This document shows, in pieces, positions 7,411 to 8,297 of a DNA stretch of 8,297 nucleotides. The position numbers were made by a program, and so were the translations under genes. Below the pieces are notes generated by a model. That model ran no database searches and was not told the origin of the DNA. It worked only from the letters and a program-made list of their open reading frames with translations. The DNA is from Methanosarcina sp. (GTDB lineage: Archaea; Halobacteriota; Methanosarcinia; Methanosarcinales; Methanosarcinaceae). Every line of letters begins with the position of its first letter. The stretch's first letter is position 1. The stretch is from NCBI GenBank assembly GCA_013331265.1, contig DUGS01000007.1:1-8297 (forward strand), given 5' to 3'.

Positions 7411-7533
7411 GCATCGGAAAACTATCTTTAAGGGGGAGTTCTGGAATTTTTCATGGCTTATCAGGCGATATTATTTTCAGGACCCAATTCAGCATTTCAG
7501 TACATTTTTAATGTCTTTTTGACAGGGGGATCA

Positions 7534-7927
7534 ATGGTCAAGGTAAATATAATATTCTACAGCATGTATGGTCACAACTACAGGATGGCAGAAGCCGTCG
7601 CTGCGGGAGCAAGGGAGATTGAAGGTGCTGAGGTAAGGATTTACCAGGTACCTGAGACCCTTCCGGATGAAGTCCTGGAAAAGATGGGAGTAATTGAAAG
7701 GAAAAAGCTTTTTGCCCATATCCCTGTTCTTTGTCGGGCTTCCCTATGTAGAAAAGTGGCAGACCAGGATGGATGAAATCACAGGCGGCGGTCCATATGG
7801 AGCTTCAACGATTGCCGGAGGAGACGAGAGCCGCCAGCCTTCAGAAAATGAACTTGCAATGGCACGCTATCAGGGCAGGCACGTTGCCCAAATTGCAAAA
7901 AAACTCGCTGAAAAACAAGAGCCTTAA
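7534..7927 (+). pseudogene. wrbA: wrbA pseudogene: flavodoxin-like NAD(P)H:quinone oxidoreductase with internal deletion and frameshift
   Basis: Two pieces of one WrbA-like protein lie in different frames. The first runs from ATG 7534 (GGGGGA at 7525-7530 as ribosome binding site) and gives about 65 family residues, including the FMN phosphate loop IIFYSMYGHNYRMAEA, ending at AHIPV. After that the frame reads unrelated residues to a TGA at 7774-7776. The second piece, in the +1 frame from about 7733, starts at VGLPYVEKWQ and runs through ITGGGPYGASTIAGG, ARYQGRH and IAKKLAEKQEP to TAA at 7925-7927, the normal C terminus. WrbA proteins are about 200 residues; the two pieces sum to about 129, so roughly 75-80 residues are missing, including the PTRYG and GTxHGGQE flavin-binding loops. 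An active enzyme is unlikely. An in-frame ATG at 7453 adds 27 codons without family resemblance and is probably leader. Confidence 0.88.
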
Positions 7928-7940
7928 AAATAAAAATTGT

Positions 7941-7973
7941 GGAAAAACGTTCCCTCCTCTCGGGGTGTTTTCC
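7941..7973 (+). terminator. Possible hairpin downstream of the wrbA remnant
   Basis: GGAAAAAC at 7941-7948 can pair with GTTTTCC at 7967-7973 (one bulged A), with CCC and GGGG inside the loop able to pair further. It begins 14 nt after the wrbA stop codon and is followed by T-rich sequence, so it may contribute to transcript ending. Confidence 0.3.
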
Positions 7974-7988
7974 CTTTCAGCTTTTTGA

Positions 7989-8011
7989 GTTCTTTTTTCT
8001 GAAAAAAGAAC
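7989..8011. terminator. Perfect 10-bp hairpin between convergent genes, probable bidirectional terminator
   Basis: GTTCTTTTTT (7989-7998), a CTG loop (7999-8001) and AAAAAAGAAC (8002-8011) form a perfect inverted repeat. It lies 61 nt past the wrbA stop on the plus strand and 2 nt past the zinc-ribbon gene stop on the minus strand. Read either way, the transcript would carry six U in a row, suiting the U-tract style of archaeal termination. Function is inferred. Confidence 0.55.
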
Positions 8012-8013
8012 GT

Positions 8014-8169
8014 TCAGCTAAAGCCTGATAAGGCTCTGCTTCTGAATTCAAAATTGTCCTGAGCTGTTGCCAGGCAAGCCAGAGTACAGTACAATGCTTT
8101 TTCCTCGGCATTCTTGAGGACAAAGAATTCTTTCCCGCAAACGGGACATATTTTTTTTATGTAAACCAT
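8014..8169 (-). CDS. Small CPxCG zinc-ribbon protein, 51 residues, unnamed
   Basis: On the minus strand, ATG at 8169 opens 51 codons closed by TGA at 8016-8014. The protein starts MVYIKKICPVCGKEF and has two cysteine pairs, C8-x2-C11 (CPVCG) and C28-x3-C32 (YCTLAC), 16 residues apart, with aromatic F15/F16 and Y27 near them. This spacing fits a single treble-clef or TRASH/FCS-like zinc site. No membrane span or signal peptide is visible; the C terminus (FEFRSRALSGFS) is short and polar. A second in-frame ATG at 8184 would add MCVST. Neither start has a clear ribosome binding site, so the start is uncertain. Small CPxCG proteins are frequent in archaea, and a few affect growth or stress behaviour, but this one's function is unknown. 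Intact cysteines, synonymous-looking coding texture and a promoter-like region upstream support a real gene. Confidence 0.72.
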   Translation of the reverse strand: MVYIKKICPVCGKEFFVLKNAEEKALYCTLACLATAQDNFEFRSRALSGFS

Positions 8170-8245
8170 AGTAGACACGCACATTTTTGTATGTGGATAC
8201 TTTCTTTAAAGACTGTTTAAAGCCATACTAAAAAGAACACAACCA

Positions 8246-8278
8246 AATATAAACTTTTTTGTGAAGTTTATATATATC
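8246..8278 (-). promoter_or_regulatory. TATA-like boxes within a perfect inverted repeat upstream of the zinc-ribbon gene
   Basis: ATATAAACTT at 8247-8256 and AAGTTTATAT at 8264-8273 are exact inverted copies around a 7-nt loop. Read on the minus strand they provide TATATATAAAC at 8277-8267 and TTTATATT at 8253-8246; the second would start transcription near 8220, leaving a leader of about 35-55 nt to the two candidate ATGs. The overlap of the repeat with the boxes suggests an operator or simply two facing TATA boxes. The remaining bases at the window edge show no gene. Confidence 0.45.
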
Positions 8279-8297
8279 TTTAATAAGAAATTAAATT

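Noticed and set aside
7453..7533. Upstream ATG extending the wrbA reading frame by 27 codons
   Set aside because: The added residues do not resemble WrbA, the nearest purine-rich site is about 15 nt from the ATG, and the ATG at 7534 has a well-placed GGGGGA and matches the family start.

Overview
The window looks like a stretch of a methanogenic archaeon's chromosome, most probably Methanosarcina or a close relative. The main pointers are two adjacent fragments with strong resemblance to the Methanosarcina WrbA/flavodoxin-like protein, archaeal TATA-like boxes (TTATAAAT, CTATATAAG, TTTATATT) upstream of genes, GGAGG/GAGGTAATC-type ribosome binding sites, and a small CPxCG zinc-ribbon protein of a kind common in archaea. 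The genus is inferred from recalled family resemblance, not from a database search.

Layout. Positions 2-487 (+) are the 3' end of a cytosolic glycosyltransferase that begins outside the window. Positions 770-2194 (+) encode a polytopic GT-C (GT39/PMT-like) glycosyltransferase behind an AT-rich promoter region. Positions 2195-2427 are a gene-free convergent spacer rich in small repeats, including two copies of an 18-nt unit containing the palindrome GAATATATTC. Positions 7299 down to 2428 (-) hold a tight five-gene operon in transcription order: a membrane GT2 glycosyltransferase, two GT4 glycosyltransferases, an ABC-2 polysaccharide-export permease (Wzm/TagG-like) and its ATPase (Wzt/TagH-like). 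Junctions are 9 nt, a 4-nt overlap, a 4-nt overlap and 5 nt, so the genes are almost certainly co-transcribed and partly translationally coupled.

Positions 7300-7533 are a divergent promoter region. Positions 7534-7927 (+) are a wrbA pseudogene with a large internal deletion and a frame change. Convergent to it, at 8169-8014 (-), is a 51-residue zinc-ribbon protein, with a perfect 10-bp hairpin between the two genes. Its promoter region at the right edge carries a perfect 10-bp inverted repeat overlapping TATA-like boxes.

How the parts work together (inference). The operon reads as a module that builds a glycan on a lipid carrier at the inner face of the membrane (GT2 and two GT4 enzymes) and flips it across with a two-component ABC exporter. 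The GT-C enzyme could add sugars from a polyprenyl-phosphate donor on the outer face. The product would be a cell-surface polysaccharide or S-layer glycan; which one cannot be told from this window. Base composition is clearly lower in G+C on the left (first about 2.4 kb and the spacer) than in the GT4/GT2 part of the operon, suggesting a mosaic surface-glycan locus.
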